Origin: Strigamia acuminata
Lineage: Eukaryota > Arthropoda > Chilopoda > Geophilomorpha > Linotaeniidae
Length of the DNA: 64,000 nucleotides
Assembly: GCA_949358305.1 (NCBI GenBank)
Contig: OX442318.1
Span: 13,374,517-13,438,516, forward strand
Direction: 5' to 3'
Below, piece after piece: positions 54,210-64,000 of the stretch. The notes beneath the pieces were generated by a model. The model made no database searches and was not told the origin of the DNA. It saw only the letters and a program-made list of their open reading frames with translations. Position 1 is the first letter of the stretch. Every line of letters starts with the position of its first letter. A program made the translations under genes and the position numbers.

Positions 54210-55025
54210 TTTTAAGCCAAGAAAATCAATTTTAAGCCAAGAAAATCAATTTTAAGCCAAGAAAATCAATTTTAAGCCAAGAAAATCAATTTTAAGCCAA
54301 GAAAATCAATTTTAAGCCAAGAAAATCAATTTTAAGCCAAGAAAATCAATTTTAAGCCAAGAAAATCAATTTTAAGCCAAGAAAATCAATTTTAAGCCAA
54401 GAAAATCAATTTTAAGCCAAGAAAATCAATTTTAAGCCAAGAAAATCAATTTTAAGCCAAGAAAATCAATTTTAAGCCAAGAAAATCAATTTTAAGCCAA
54501 GAAAATCAATTTTAAGCCAAGAAAATCAATTTTAAGCCAAGAAAATCAATTTTAAGCCAAGAAAATCAATTTTAAGCCAAGAAAATCAATTTTAAGCCAA
54601 GAAAATCAATTTTAAGCCAAGAAAATCAATTTTAAGCCAAGAAAATCAATTTTAAGCCAAGAAAATCAATTTTAAGCCAAGAAAATCAATTTTAAGCCAA
54701 GAAAATCAATTTTAAGCCAAGAAAATCAATTTTAAGCCAAGAAAATCAATTTTAAGCCAAGAAAATCAATTTTAAGCCAAGAAAATCAATTTTAAGCCAA
54801 GAAAATCAATTTTAAGCCAAGAAAATCAATTTTAAGCCAAGAAAATCAATTTTAAGCCAAGAAAATCAATTTTAAGCCAAGAAAATCAATTTTAAGCCAA
54901 GAAAATCAATTTTAAGCCAAGAAAATCAATTTTAAGCCAAGAAAATCAATTTTAAGCCAAGAAAATCAATTTTAAGCCAAGAAAATCAATTTTAAGCCAA
55001 GAAAATCAATTTTAAGCCAAGAAAA
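54210..55025. repeat. 20-bp satellite, block 3 (about 41 copies)
   Basis: Same unit; begins with the TTTTA duplication of copia B and ends with the GAAAA duplication of copia A copy 2. Confidence 0.97.
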
Positions 55026-55262
55026 TGTTAGATTGACAGGCGCCAATATTGCTACAGACATTAAAGGATTAGGAACAGGACCTCGTGGACAAAGGGAGAG
55101 AAGAAGCGCAGGGTCGTGAACTGTCAGCGACCCCAACTAAACAACCAATGAGAGAATTTCGTTTTGACCCCACAAACTGTATTTAACCCCCCTGTTCAGA
55201 AATAAAACTCACTTGTCAATTTTCAACCTTTCAACACGTGTGTTCTTTTGAGATGTACAACA
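55026..55262 (+). repeat. 5' LTR, copia A copy 2
   Basis: 237 bp, same as in copy 1. Confidence 0.95.
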
Positions 55263-55264
55263 AA

Positions 55265-55276
55265 TGGTAGCAGAGG
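55265..55276 (+). other. Primer-binding site, initiator tRNA-Met (copia A copy 2)
   Basis: TGGTAGCAGAGG two bases after the LTR. Confidence 0.9.
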
Positions 55277-55435
55277 CCAATGGTTTAAGACACACAAAAA
55301 AGTATACAATTACAAGTCACGAGAGAAGCGGCTGAATTTTTTCAAACGAGGGAGCGATAAGACGTAAGTCGCTGAAAAATCAACCAAAAACGTGAAGTCA
55401 AAAAAAAAAAAAAAAAAAAAAAAATACACAACAAG

Positions 55436-58400
55436 ATGACCACCACAAAACTCCATGTGGTTTCGAACGTGGAACTCCTGAACGACTCAAACTACACCCT
55501 GTGGTCAGAGAGAATTGAAACGATTCTGAGAGGACGAAAGCTGTGGCGAGCGGCCATCGCAGGAGCGGAACCCCCACACGGTGTGGCCGACGCCGAGGAC
55601 TTCGAGGCCAAAGAGAAAATATGGGAGACGTGGGACGACAAAAATGCCGAAGCGATCGAGATAATGATTGGCACATTGACGGGCGACCAGGTGTTGAAGT
55701 ACCGCGCTTCCCGAAACGCAAAAATTCTTTGGGAGAAGATCAAGGAAAATATGCAGACGGACAACACGCAGCTTCAATTAGAATGCAACATGCAATTAAC
55801 GCATTGCAAGATGGACAAGACGGAGACCATCGACCACTATTTGAACCGAATCGAAGCACTCCAGACGGAAAGCGCCCAACTCGGTAAGGACATTACTGAC
55901 CTGGAAGTGAGATTTTATGCCCTTCACGGACTGAGAGACGAATTCCACCCCACCGCATTGGCAATCAAAGCAAACAAGACGCTTACAAACAAGGAGGCAC
56001 GCGCGATGCTAAAACAAACCGAGACGAGGGGGCAGAAAGCCAACGAGACACGCGCACCAGATGCAGCTTACGAGACCAAGGTGAAAAGATTCGAGAAGGG
56101 CACGGGCGTGCGCAAGTGCTACAACTGCGACATGCCGGGGCACACGGCGGGAGAGTGCCGTAATCCCACGCTTTGCTACAACTGCCGGGGAACTGGACAC
56201 CGAGCGAGCGAGTGCAGACAGCCAAAGAGGGAGAATAAAAACGGCGGACGCAACGCAAAGAAGCCACACTCGAAGGGGCCACCAAGAACACTGCGTGCAC
56301 GCGAAATCGGACCCGAGAGGCCACAGAGAATGCTGAGAGCGTTCGAAGTCGAAGATAAGGAACCACAGGAACCTATGGAGAGCATCGGGACACCTGAAGA
56401 TGACGTAAGTGAAAAATTTGATGAAATATTAGAAGAAACATTAGAAGAAAATTTAGAGGAAAATTTAGAAGAAAAATTTGAAGAGAAAATAGTAGAGAAA
56501 ATAGAAGAAAAATTAGTAGGAAAAATAGAAGAAAATTTAGAGGAAAATGTAGAAGAAAAATTTGAAGAGAAAATAGTAGAGAAAATAGACGGAAAATTAG
56601 TGGGAAAAATAGAAGAAAAAGGTTTCATTGCGACATGCGAGCGGGCGGGGCGTTGCGAAGAAAATAATGAGCAATGGATACTGGATTCGGGCGCCACATC
56701 CCACATGGCGAAGTCAAGGGGTATATTCGCGACGTATACGCCGGAGAGCCGTGCAATTCAAGTAGCGGACGAAGGCACGACGATTAGAACGAGCGGGATC
56801 GGGGATATCTGCGTGAAAACGACGACGAGCCAAGACGTGCTGCGACTCGAGCGGGTGTTGCACGTGCCAAGACTTGATTCAAACTTACTGTCGGTGCCCA
56901 AGATCGTTGACAAGAAGATGAAAGTCCTATTTGAAGAGAAAAAGGCAACAATACTGTCAACAGAAGGGGAGAAAATCCTAACCGCACTACGAGAGGGAGA
57001 CAGTTTCGTCATAAATTTAAAAATCGAGAAAAACGGAAACGCGCGACAAACGAAAGAAATAAACACGACATGGCACCAACGACTTGGCCACCTGGCGCCC
57101 GACACGATGCGAACGATGATGAACGACCAACTGGTACGTGGATTGACATTAAATCGAAACGAGAAGGCAAAATGTGACGCGTGCATTAGAAGCAAATTAA
57201 CTCGCAAGCCACACAAGCCCGTGAACACACGACAATCAAGCGCTGTCATGGATTTGTGGCACGTGGACCTCATCGGGCCCCTCAAACCCGAGTCATTAGG
57301 AAAAGCAAGATTCATTCTCACCGTGGTGGACGACTACAGCAGGAAAACATTGATTAGAATTTTAAAAACAAAGGATGAAACGTCAGAAGAACTGAAAAAT
57401 CTAATCACGAGATGCGAGCGGCAAACTGGGAGGCGACTCAGAAAAATTCGAAGCGACAACGGAGGGGAGTTCATCGTCGGGACCCTGAGCGCGTGGTTCA
57501 AGGAACGCGGAATTGACCACCAGCTGACCACACCTTTCTCACCTGCCAGCAACGGAGTCGCGGAGCGCCACAACCGGACAATTATCGAGATGACAAGGAC
57601 GATGTTGTGCGACGCGCAGCTGCCACTCAACTTTTGGGCCGAGTGTGCCACGACGGCGGCACACATACGAAACTCGTGCACATCCAGGGCACACGGAAAG
57701 ACGCCATCGGAAATCTGGGACAAGCGGAAACCAACCGTGAAGTATTTGAAGCGATACGGATGTGTCGCGTACACACTCATACGAGATGCAAACCGCACGA
57801 AGTTGGAACCGAAGGCGCAGAAAGGAATATTCGTGGGCTACTCACAAAATCGGAAAGCATACCGAATCTACAACCCCAACACGAGGAAAATAAATGAAGA
57901 AAGAAACGTGAGATTCCTGGAACACGAGTTGGGAGCGACGCTGCTACACGGAGAAGCCCAACCCGAAACGACACACTGCAACGTACTATTTGAGTTTCAA
58001 GAAACTGATACAGAGGCTGAGAATGCACCACGAGACGAAAATGAAATCACACGACCCGAACAAGATGGAAACGAGAACGAGCCCACACAAAACGAGAGCG
58101 AGCCGACACAAGACGAGAGGGAGTCGACACCAGACGAAAACGAACCGACTCGAGACAAGACCGAACCGACACAAAGCGGAAATGCAGCCAATACACAAGC
58201 GAATAAAATCGGACGACCAAAGGGCACCACCAACGCTGCAAATACAGAAAAATTACGCGAACAAAGGGCCGAATACGAGCAAACACTCGTGCAACAAGGC
58301 GCGCGCAGAAGCAGCCGAAAAAGAAAACATAGAGCATATAGATCGGAAGTTATTGAGCCCACGACGTACGACGAGGCCATGAAGTCAATGAATTCCGAGG

Positions 58401-59890
58401 AGTGGAAGAAAGCCACGGATGAAGAAATCGCATCTATGAAGCACCACCGGGTCTGGAGAATTACGAAACTCCCCGCAGGAGGAAAAACTGTAAAATGCAA
58501 ATGGGTATTTAAAATAAAATCCAATCCGAACACTGGGGCTCAACGATTCAAGGCGAGACTAGTCGCCGCCGGTTATACGCAACGATGGGGCCAAGATTAC
58601 GACACAACCTTCGCGCCCGTGATCCGAATCGAAACGATGCGTATGCTAATTAATGACGCAATAAAGCGGGGCGGGACACTAAATCAATACGATGTAAAAG
58701 CAGCTTACCTACACGGCGAACTCGAGGAAACCATATTCATGGAACAGCCAACCGGATACACAGAGGGAGATGGGAAGCAGGTATGCCAACTTCTGAAGAG
58801 TATATACGGACTTAAACAATCAGGCCGCTGCTGGTACGAGAAGCTCACGGAAGTCTTGAAGGGAGTCAAATTTGAACAGTCACCAGACGACCCGTGCCTG
58901 TTTATTGTGCGCAGAGGAGAGGAATATATGCTGATGGGGGTCTACGTAGATGACGCCCTCGTATCCGCATCCAGCGCCAAATTTGAAAAATTAATAATTG
59001 GAAAAATTCGCGAAGAAATTGAGCTGTTAAGTATGGGACCACTGTCATCAATTTTGGGGATCCAAGCGACATGGGACGGAGGAGAAATCCAGTTGCACCA
59101 GACCAAATATATTGAGGACATATTACTGCAATACGGAATGGAGGATTGCAACCCCAAAAATACACCCATGGACCCCAATCAAAAATTGGACGAACACGAA
59201 GAAAGCCCAGAAGTCGATCCAAAGTCATACCAAGAACTAATTGGAAAAATTATGTACTTGGCAACGAACACCCGTCCCGACTTGAGCTTCGCGATGAGCA
59301 CATTGTCGCAGTACAATTGCAAGCCGAAGCAAATGCATTATTGCGCGTTGAAGCGCATCCTGAAGTATTTAAGAAGAACAATCGATTACAGACTGACGTA
59401 TCGAAAGGAGGCGAGAAATTTGCATGCCTACACAGACGCCAGCTGGGACCGGACAGAAGATGCGAAATCGTTTTCAGGATTCATCATAATAGACGGGACA
59501 GCAGTCATAAATTGGAGGTGCAAGAAGCAGAGCACTGTAGCAGCATCGAGCACCGAGAGCGAGATGCATGCACTTTCAGAGGGCGTGAGGGACTTGGCGT
59601 GGACACAGAATCTAAACAACTTCATCACACCTCAACCACAAGAGAAATTGGCAACAGTGTTCTGCGACAGCCTGAACGCGACGCAACTGTTGCAGAGAGG
59701 GCCGCAAAAGGCAAGATCGAAATATCACAACCGGCGAATTCATCAGATCAAAGATGAAATTGAAGGCGGACGAATTAATGTAAAACACATTCCTGGAGAA
59801 AACATGCTTGCGGATTTCCTGACTAAACCGCTAGCCGGACCACCATTGGAGAGAAACATGGTCGGACTGGGAATAAAGAAGAACGAATGA
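55436..59890 (+). CDS. Copia A gag-pol polyprotein, copy 2 (1484 residues)
   Basis: Same protein as 42787-47241 with no difference that I can find: two zinc knuckles, Glu-rich repeat, protease DSG, integrase DD35E, RT YVDD and RNase H all intact. Here the longer upstream frame is closed because the leader poly-A run is one base shorter, which supports ATG at 55436 as the true start. Confidence 0.97.
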   Translation: MTTTKLHVVSNVELLNDSNYTLWSERIETILRGRKLWRAAIAGAEPPHGVADAEDFEAKEKIWETWDDKNAEAIEIMIGTLTGDQVLKYRASRNAKILWEKIKENMQTDNTQLQLECNMQLTHCKMDKTETIDHYLNRIEALQTESAQLGKDITDLEVRFYALHGLRDEFHPTALAIKANKTLTNKEARAMLKQTETRGQKANETRAPDAAYETKVKRFEKGTGVRKCYNCDMPGHTAGECRNPTLCYNCRGTGHRASECRQPKRENKNGGRNAKKPHSKGPPRTLRAREIGPERPQRMLRAFEVEDKEPQEPMESIGTPEDDVSEKFDEILEETLEENLEENLEEKFEEKIVEKIEEKLVGKIEENLEENVEEKFEEKIVEKIDGKLVGKIEEKGFIATCERAGRCEENNEQWILDSGATSHMAKSRGIFATYTPESRAIQVADEGTTIRTSGIGDICVKTTTSQDVLRLERVLHVPRLDSNLLSVPKIVDKKMKVLFEEKKATILSTEGEKILTALREGDSFVINLKIEKNGNARQTKEINTTWHQRLGHLAPDTMRTMMNDQLVRGLTLNRNEKAKCDACIRSKLTRKPHKPVNTRQSSAVMDLWHVDLIGPLKPESLGKARFILTVVDDYSRKTLIRILKTKDETSEELKNLITRCERQTGRRLRKIRSDNGGEFIVGTLSAWFKERGIDHQLTTPFSPASNGVAERHNRTIIEMTRTMLCDAQLPLNFWAECATTAAHIRNSCTSRAHGKTPSEIWDKRKPTVKYLKRYGCVAYTLIRDANRTKLEPKAQKGIFVGYSQNRKAYRIYNPNTRKINEERNVRFLEHELGATLLHGEAQPETTHCNVLFEFQETDTEAENAPRDENEITRPEQDGNENEPTQNESEPTQDERESTPDENEPTRDKTEPTQSGNAANTQANKIGRPKGTTNAANTEKLREQRAEYEQTLVQQGARRSSRKRKHRAYRSEVIEPTTYDEAMKSMNSEEWKKATDEEIASMKHHRVWRITKLPAGGKTVKCKWVFKIKSNPNTGAQRFKARLVAAGYTQRWGQDYDTTFAPVIRIETMRMLINDAIKRGGTLNQYDVKAAYLHGELEETIFMEQPTGYTEGDGKQVCQLLKSIYGLKQSGRCWYEKLTEVLKGVKFEQSPDDPCLFIVRRGEEYMLMGVYVDDALVSASSAKFEKLIIGKIREEIELLSMGPLSSILGIQATWDGGEIQLHQTKYIEDILLQYGMEDCNPKNTPMDPNQKLDEHEESPEVDPKSYQELIGKIMYLATNTRPDLSFAMSTLSQYNCKPKQMHYCALKRILKYLRRTIDYRLTYRKEARNLHAYTDASWDRTEDAKSFSGFIIIDGTAVINWRCKKQSTVAASSTESEMHALSEGVRDLAWTQNLNNFITPQPQEKLATVFCDSLNATQLLQRGPQKARSKYHNRRIHQIKDEIEGGRINVKHIPGENMLADFLTKPLAGPPLERNMVGLGIKKNE

Positions 59891-59931
59891 AGTATTCCAT
59901 CGAGCAACATTGACGACCTGTAGGAGGGATT

Positions 59932-60168
59932 TGTTAGATTGACAGGCGCCAATATTGCTACAGACATTAAAGGATTAGGAACAGGACCTCGTGGACAAAG
60001 GGAGAGAAGAAGCGCAGGGTCGTGAACTGTCAGCGACCCCAACTAAACAACCAATGAGAGAATTTCGTTTTGACCCCACAAACTGTATTTAACCCCCCTG
60101 TTCAGAAATAAAACTCACTTGTCAATTTTCAACCTTTCAACACGTGTGTTCTTTTGAGATGTACAACA
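59932..60168 (+). repeat. 3' LTR, copia A copy 2
   Basis: 237 bp, identical to the 5' LTR by eye; preceded by the same GGAGGGATT purine tract. Confidence 0.95.
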
Positions 60169-61600
60169 GAAAATCAATTTTAAGCCAAGAAAATCAATTT
60201 TAAGCCAAGAAAATCAATTTTAAGCCAAGAAAATCAATTTTAAGCCAAGAAAATCAATTTTAAGCCAAGAAAATCAATTTTAAGCCAAGAAAATCAATTT
60301 TAAGCCAAGAAAATCAATTTTAAGCCAAGAAAATCAATTTTAAGCCAAGAAAATCAATTTTAAGCCAAGAAAATCAATTTTAAGCCAAGAAAATCAATTT
60401 TAAGCCAAGAAAATCAATTTTAAGCCAAGAAAATCAATTTTAAGCCAAGAAAATCAATTTTAAGCCAAGAAAATCAATTTTAAGCCAAGAAAATCAATTT
60501 TAAGCCAAGAAAATCAATTTTAAGCCAAGAAAATCAATTTTAAGCCAAGAAAATCAATTTTAAGCCAAGAAAATCAATTTTAAGCCAAGAAAATCAATTT
60601 TAAGCCAAGAAAATCAATTTTAAGCCAAGAAAATCAATTTTAAGCCAAGAAAATCAATTTTAAGCCAAGAAAATCAATTTTAAGCCAAGAAAATCAATTT
60701 TAAGCCAAGAAAATCAATTTTAAGCCAAGAAAATCAATTTTAAGCCAAGAAAATCAATTTTAAGCCAAGAAAATCAATTTTAAGCCAAGAAAATCAATTT
60801 TAAGCCAAGAAAATCAATTTTAAGCCAAGAAAATCAATTTTAAGCCAAGAAAATCAATTTTAAGCCAAGAAAATCAATTTTAAGCCAAGAAAATCAATTT
60901 TAAGCCAAGAAAATCAATTTTAAGCCAAGAAAATCAATTTTAAGCCAAGAAAATCAATTTTAAGCCAAGAAAATCAATTTTAAGCCAAGAAAATCAATTT
61001 TAAGCCAAGAAAATCAATTTTAAGCCAAGAAAATCAATTTTAAGCCAAGAAAATCAATTTTAAGCCAAGAAAATCAATTTTAAGCCAAGAAAATCAATTT
61101 TAAGCCAAGAAAATCAATTTTAAGCCAAGAAAATCAATTTTAAGCCAAGAAAATCAATTTTAAGCCAAGAAAATCAATTTTAAGCCAAGAAAATCAATTT
61201 TAAGCCAAGAAAATCAATTTTAAGCCAAGAAAATCAATTTTAAGCCAAGAAAATCAATTTTAAGCCAAGAAAATCAATTTTAAGCCAAGAAAATCAATTT
61301 TAAGCCAAGAAAATCAATTTTAAGCCAAGAAAATCAATTTTAAGCCAAGAAAATCAATTTTAAGCCAAGAAAATCAATTTTAAGCCAAGAAAATCAATTT
61401 TAAGCCAAGAAAATCAATTTTAAGCCAAGAAAATCAATTTTAAGCCAAGAAAATCAATTTTAAGCCAAGAAAATCAATTTTAAGCCAAGAAAATCAATTT
61501 TAAGCCAAGAAAATCAATTTTAAGCCAAGAAAATCAATTTTAAGCCAAGAAAATCAATTTTAAGCCAAGAAAATCAATTTTAAGCCAAGAAAATCAATTT
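60169..61600. repeat. 20-bp satellite, block 4 (about 72 copies)
   Basis: Same unit, ending in a truncated copy followed by diverged AATTTAATTTTAACTG-like sequence (61601-61670) that looks like a decayed array edge. Confidence 0.97.
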
Positions 61601-62020
61601 AATTTATCCTAAAAAATTTAATTTTAACTGAAAAAGTTAAATTTATCCACAAAAAATTAATTTTAAATATATATTTTAGCCAGAAATGGAACCGTAATCA
61701 TAACCGTAATCACATGTGTTGGACTACTAGCGCCATACGGTGTCTGCTGATAAAAATTGGAAGCACTAAGTAGAAGCGCTTTAATAAGATTGGGAGAAGC
61801 CAACGTAAATTTAAGCTGGAATTTCTAAGGGGCAGAACTTTCAAAGGTGAATAAATACATAAATAATGTACAGAACACTCCAAATTTTTTTGGAAACAAA
61901 CATTATCGTTGTGTGAACAATGTCAGAAATTTTCAGAAAATTATATTAAACCAAAAAAAGAGTTCTCCTATTCAAGAAGAGTGTTGTACCCAAATAGGTA
62001 TAGGGTTGCCCATCTGAGGG
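61601..62020. other. Right unique end of the piggyBac-like element
   Basis: Non-coding. Holds TAGAAGCGCTTTAA and GCGCCATAC words that mirror the left end, then the TACCTATTTGG-type subterminal repeat and the CCATCTGAGGG tip. Confidence 0.55.
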
Positions 62021-62024
62021 TTAA

Positions 62025-62251
62025 CTCGTTTTTGTTAATCAACATCCTCTTGTGGCAGACAGTTGTGTTTTTAGAACTACTATTCTATTGTTCATTTGTA
62101 TCTATGATTCAATGGTTGTGGACAGGTCAATAACCAATGGGAGTTTGTCACAAGTGTTATGAAACAGAGTATAGTGCTCTTACTGTTTGAAAATGAGTAG
62201 TAACAATATGCTTAGTCTTGTACTTGTAGTACCGGTACACCTTTTTTTTAC
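62025..62251. other. Probable DEG/ENaC intron sequence
   Basis: Between the transposon border and the candidate second exon. No exon-like stretch was found on the minus strand. Confidence 0.35.
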
Positions 62252-62342
62252 CCTTAATTTCAGAGAAAGATTTCTCTGCTGCCATGTAGAAATAGTTCTC
62301 GAAATGAACATGATATTTAATTGGTGATGGATCAATTAATCC
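62252..62342 (-). CDS. Candidate DEG/ENaC module 1 second exon
   Basis: The acceptor ACTTTTTCAG precedes 62342 and the donor AAGG/GTAAAA follows. It gives 30 residues plus one base, open in only one frame, phase 0 to 1, the same phases as the module 2 exon 29891-29972. It starts GLIDPSPIKYHVHFENYF. The FGIC motif of the module 2 exon is missing, so homology rests on position, phase and splice signals. Confidence 0.5.
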
Positions 62343-63113
62343 CTGAAAAAGTAAAGAACAAATATAAGTAATTTTTTATGGTGGCGTGCAAGGGTATAAT
62401 AATCACAGCATAAGTAAAGAACAAGGGGCGGGATGTAGCTGCATTGACCTAAGGTGTCGAGTCATCGTCCATCGAGATGTGTTGAGTTTTAACGCTGATC
62501 TGGTATAGTGCTGTTCACTATACCAAATAATATACTCAAAACCACCACAATGTTGTTCTAACTCCTAACTTATTGGCTAAGCCGGTTTATGCCTAACTGG
62601 GGACTGTTCTCAACTATGTGGAAGAGTCATTCTGTTTATTTTCAATGTATTTTAGTTTAAAAAGTGCTTAGAGTGATGAATTTTATTTATTTGATAGTAA
62701 AATATTTATTTTATTTGCTATATAAACTTTTTCCACTTTTAATCAATCGAACAATGTTAGCATAGTTTGTTAGTTTCTTTTGGCAGGTAAACAAAGGTTT
62801 AGTTGTCTATTTTTTAAGCCAGGTTAAGTCAGATTAAGTCAGGTCAGGTGTGTTATTATTGTTGAAAGTGGTAAACATGGAAAAAAAGCACCCCCTGAGT
62901 TGCTATTATGATCGTCGTTCTTTTGTGCCAACATCAATACAAGTGTAAAGATTTCTAGCCAGTCTCCCCTCACCGAAAACAACATTGGGCACATGGGCCT
63001 CAAAAACATCTTTTTACTGCTGGCTCTTGCAACTAAATTTCATTACAGCTAATCTTTTACATACTATATGCTATTCTCATTTAGTGCTGATTTCACTTAA
63101 CACTATTTATTCT
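62343..63113. other. Intron sequence with one strong hairpin
   Basis: Contains a 10-bp perfect stem TGGTATAGTG/CACTATACCA with loop CTGTT (62501-62525). Repeated GTCAGGTCAGG/TTAAGTCAG words lie near 62820-62850. Nothing else recognised. Confidence 0.4.
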
Positions 63114-63404
63114 AGAACAACATAAATCTTACGTAATAATAGTTACAAAGTTTTAGAAATTTTAGGTTGATCACCATCTTGTAATTATTGTCTCCATATG
63201 GAAGTTGCAATGCTAAGCAAAGGTAATGTTAGAAATAAAAATTTGATATAATTTTTGTCAGTTTGTTGACTCACAACTTGAAACTTGAGCGGTAGGCATC
63301 ATAGTGGAATCGTAATTTTCAACTGTAAGATTAATACGTGATTTTCCCTACAAAAGGTGTGTTTATTTATTATACGTTAAACACGACAAAGAGACGAGGT
63401 TTAC

Positions 63405-63890
63405 CTTTGAGAAGTAAGCTTCAGTTATATAGCTATGAATATCCATATATTTGAAAGTATCAAGAAGGTCAAACTGCGGTTTCTCTTTAAGGTTCCATAC
63501 AGTAGTACATGGAATATGTTTCAATTTTTTCATTTTTTTCTTTTTTCTAACGTAATCGTTATATTCTGACGTTGTTAGTGGAGTCACATAAACATAAGGA
63601 TAAGGACCGTGTGTTGTTTCAATTAAGTGTGCGTCAACTGTTGTTGGTTCATTCAGATAATAGAATATTCGATCTGTAGATTGGTAAACGCATACCGACA
63701 AATTTATAATGAGTAATGAGAGAAATAGCATGACCATAATTTTTTTCTTTTTTGAAATATTTGTTAAAGTTTTAACAAATTGTGGTATCTCGGGCTGATT
63801 TGCCGTAACGGTTCCCACAAGGTGTTGGAGTTTTCTTTTTCGGAGTTGTTGAATGCGGCCAACTGGCCGATACGATTCGTGCTCATCCAT
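63405..63890 (-). CDS. DEG/ENaC first exon (N-terminus and TM1)
   Basis: ATG at 63890; 162 codons end exactly at the donor AAG/GTAAAC, phase 0. The basic N-terminus (IQQLRKRKLQ) and KKKKI precede TM1 (VMLFLSLLIINLSVCVYQ), followed by HGPYPYVYVTPLT, equivalent to the FPAVT region after TM1, and a Lys-rich stretch. Module 2 has the same arrangement and the same phase-0 exon end. A duplicate at 17672-18174 is broken. Whether this exon is spliced to the exons below 38749, across the 22-kb transposon, is an inference from order and strand. Confidence 0.8.
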
Positions 63891-64000
63891 TGCAAAGACT
63901 ATTTCTGTTAGGCCTAGTTAATGTAAAGTAATTATTTAATAACAAATGGCAACAACATAATAAAACAGTTTGATATAGTGTGACAGAATGCCCTTATCAC
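63891..64000. other. Upstream flank of the DEG/ENaC first exon
   Basis: Presumed 5' UTR or promoter, conserved in the 18-kb duplicate (GACTATTTCTGTTAGGCC and TTTGATATAGTGTGAC). No clear promoter motif. Confidence 0.35.

Larger units (their letters stand above)
55026..60168 (+). mobile_element. Ty1/copia retrotransposon family A, copy 2
   Basis: 5143 bp with identical LTRs and a perfect target duplication GAAAA on both sides (55021-55025, 60169-60173). It differs from copy 1 by one A in the leader homopolymer as far as I can see. Potentially active. Confidence 0.96.
39930..62020. mobile_element. piggyBac-like TIR element inflated by satellite and copia insertions
   Basis: The tips are inverted copies: CCCTCAGATGG at 39930 and CCATCTGAGGG ending at 62020, each bordered by TTAA (39926-39929, 62021-62024), the piggyBac target site. 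Inside the tips TACCTATTTGG recurs inverted (about 39980 and 61990), as do AAGCGCT and TTGGCGCTA-like words. Only about 600 bp of unique sequence remains. The rest is one 20-bp satellite, about 300 copies in four blocks, interrupted by three copia elements. No transposase frame is visible, so it is a non-autonomous member. It sits in what is probably a DEG/ENaC intron. Confidence 0.72.
63113..64000 (-). repeat. Segmental duplication shared with 17370-18270
   Basis: Covers the start of intron 1, the whole first exon and the upstream flank to the window end. This copy keeps an open frame. Confidence 0.85.

Overview
The window looks like AT-rich nuclear DNA of an invertebrate animal, most likely an arthropod. 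The signs are short spliced exons with GT..AG introns, a BTG/Tob gene, DEG/ENaC channel exons, Ty1/copia elements primed by initiator tRNA-Met, a piggyBac-like element, many TA-flanked MITEs and a short degenerate CCTAA (TTAGG) tract. The species cannot be fixed from sequence alone. Nothing prokaryotic is present.

Layout. 1-4760: intergenic DNA with two fold-back elements (491-1227, 2734-3372) and a 20-bp AT-rich tandem repeat (3590-4030). 5062-6737 (+): a complete three-exon BTG3-like gene. 8.6-15.2 kb: C-terminal exon remnants of a small membrane-protein family on the minus strand (8628, 9724, 13316), a broken Ty3/gypsy pol fragment (10866-11710) and several MITEs. 15.2-17.1 kb and 20.9-27.8 kb: non-coding DNA packed with short perfect hairpins, very often with 4-nt loops; I recognise no known element there. 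17672-18174 (-): a dead copy of a DEG/ENaC first exon. 19130-19625 (-): a copia RT remnant.

28.6-63.9 kb (-) is one DEG/ENaC channel locus. Seven exons between 38749 and 28635 form a phase-consistent series. One exon (37675-38464) encodes TM2 of one channel module followed in frame by TM1 of a second module, so the protein appears to be a head-to-tail DEG/ENaC concatemer. A candidate first exon (63405-63890) and second exon (62252-62342) lie on the far side of a 22-kb insertion; two exons expected between them and 38749 were not found.

The introns are loaded with nested repeats. One 7.7-kb intron holds a 22-bp array, a palindrome, a 14-bp array, a MITE and a complete LTR element (31607-37534). 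That LTR element has identical LTRs, a 5-bp target duplication and a tRNA-iMet primer site, but encodes a 1017-residue protein with a copia integrase-like region lacking the catalytic acids and no reverse transcriptase. Upstream, a TTAA-flanked piggyBac-like element (39930-62020) carries a nearly invariant 20-bp satellite (about 300 copies) into which three young copia elements have inserted: two copies of family A (42376-47519, 55026-60168) and one of family B (49014-54209, with a single in-frame stop). Only the BTG gene, the DEG/ENaC exons and the LTR-element open frames are confident coding sequence.
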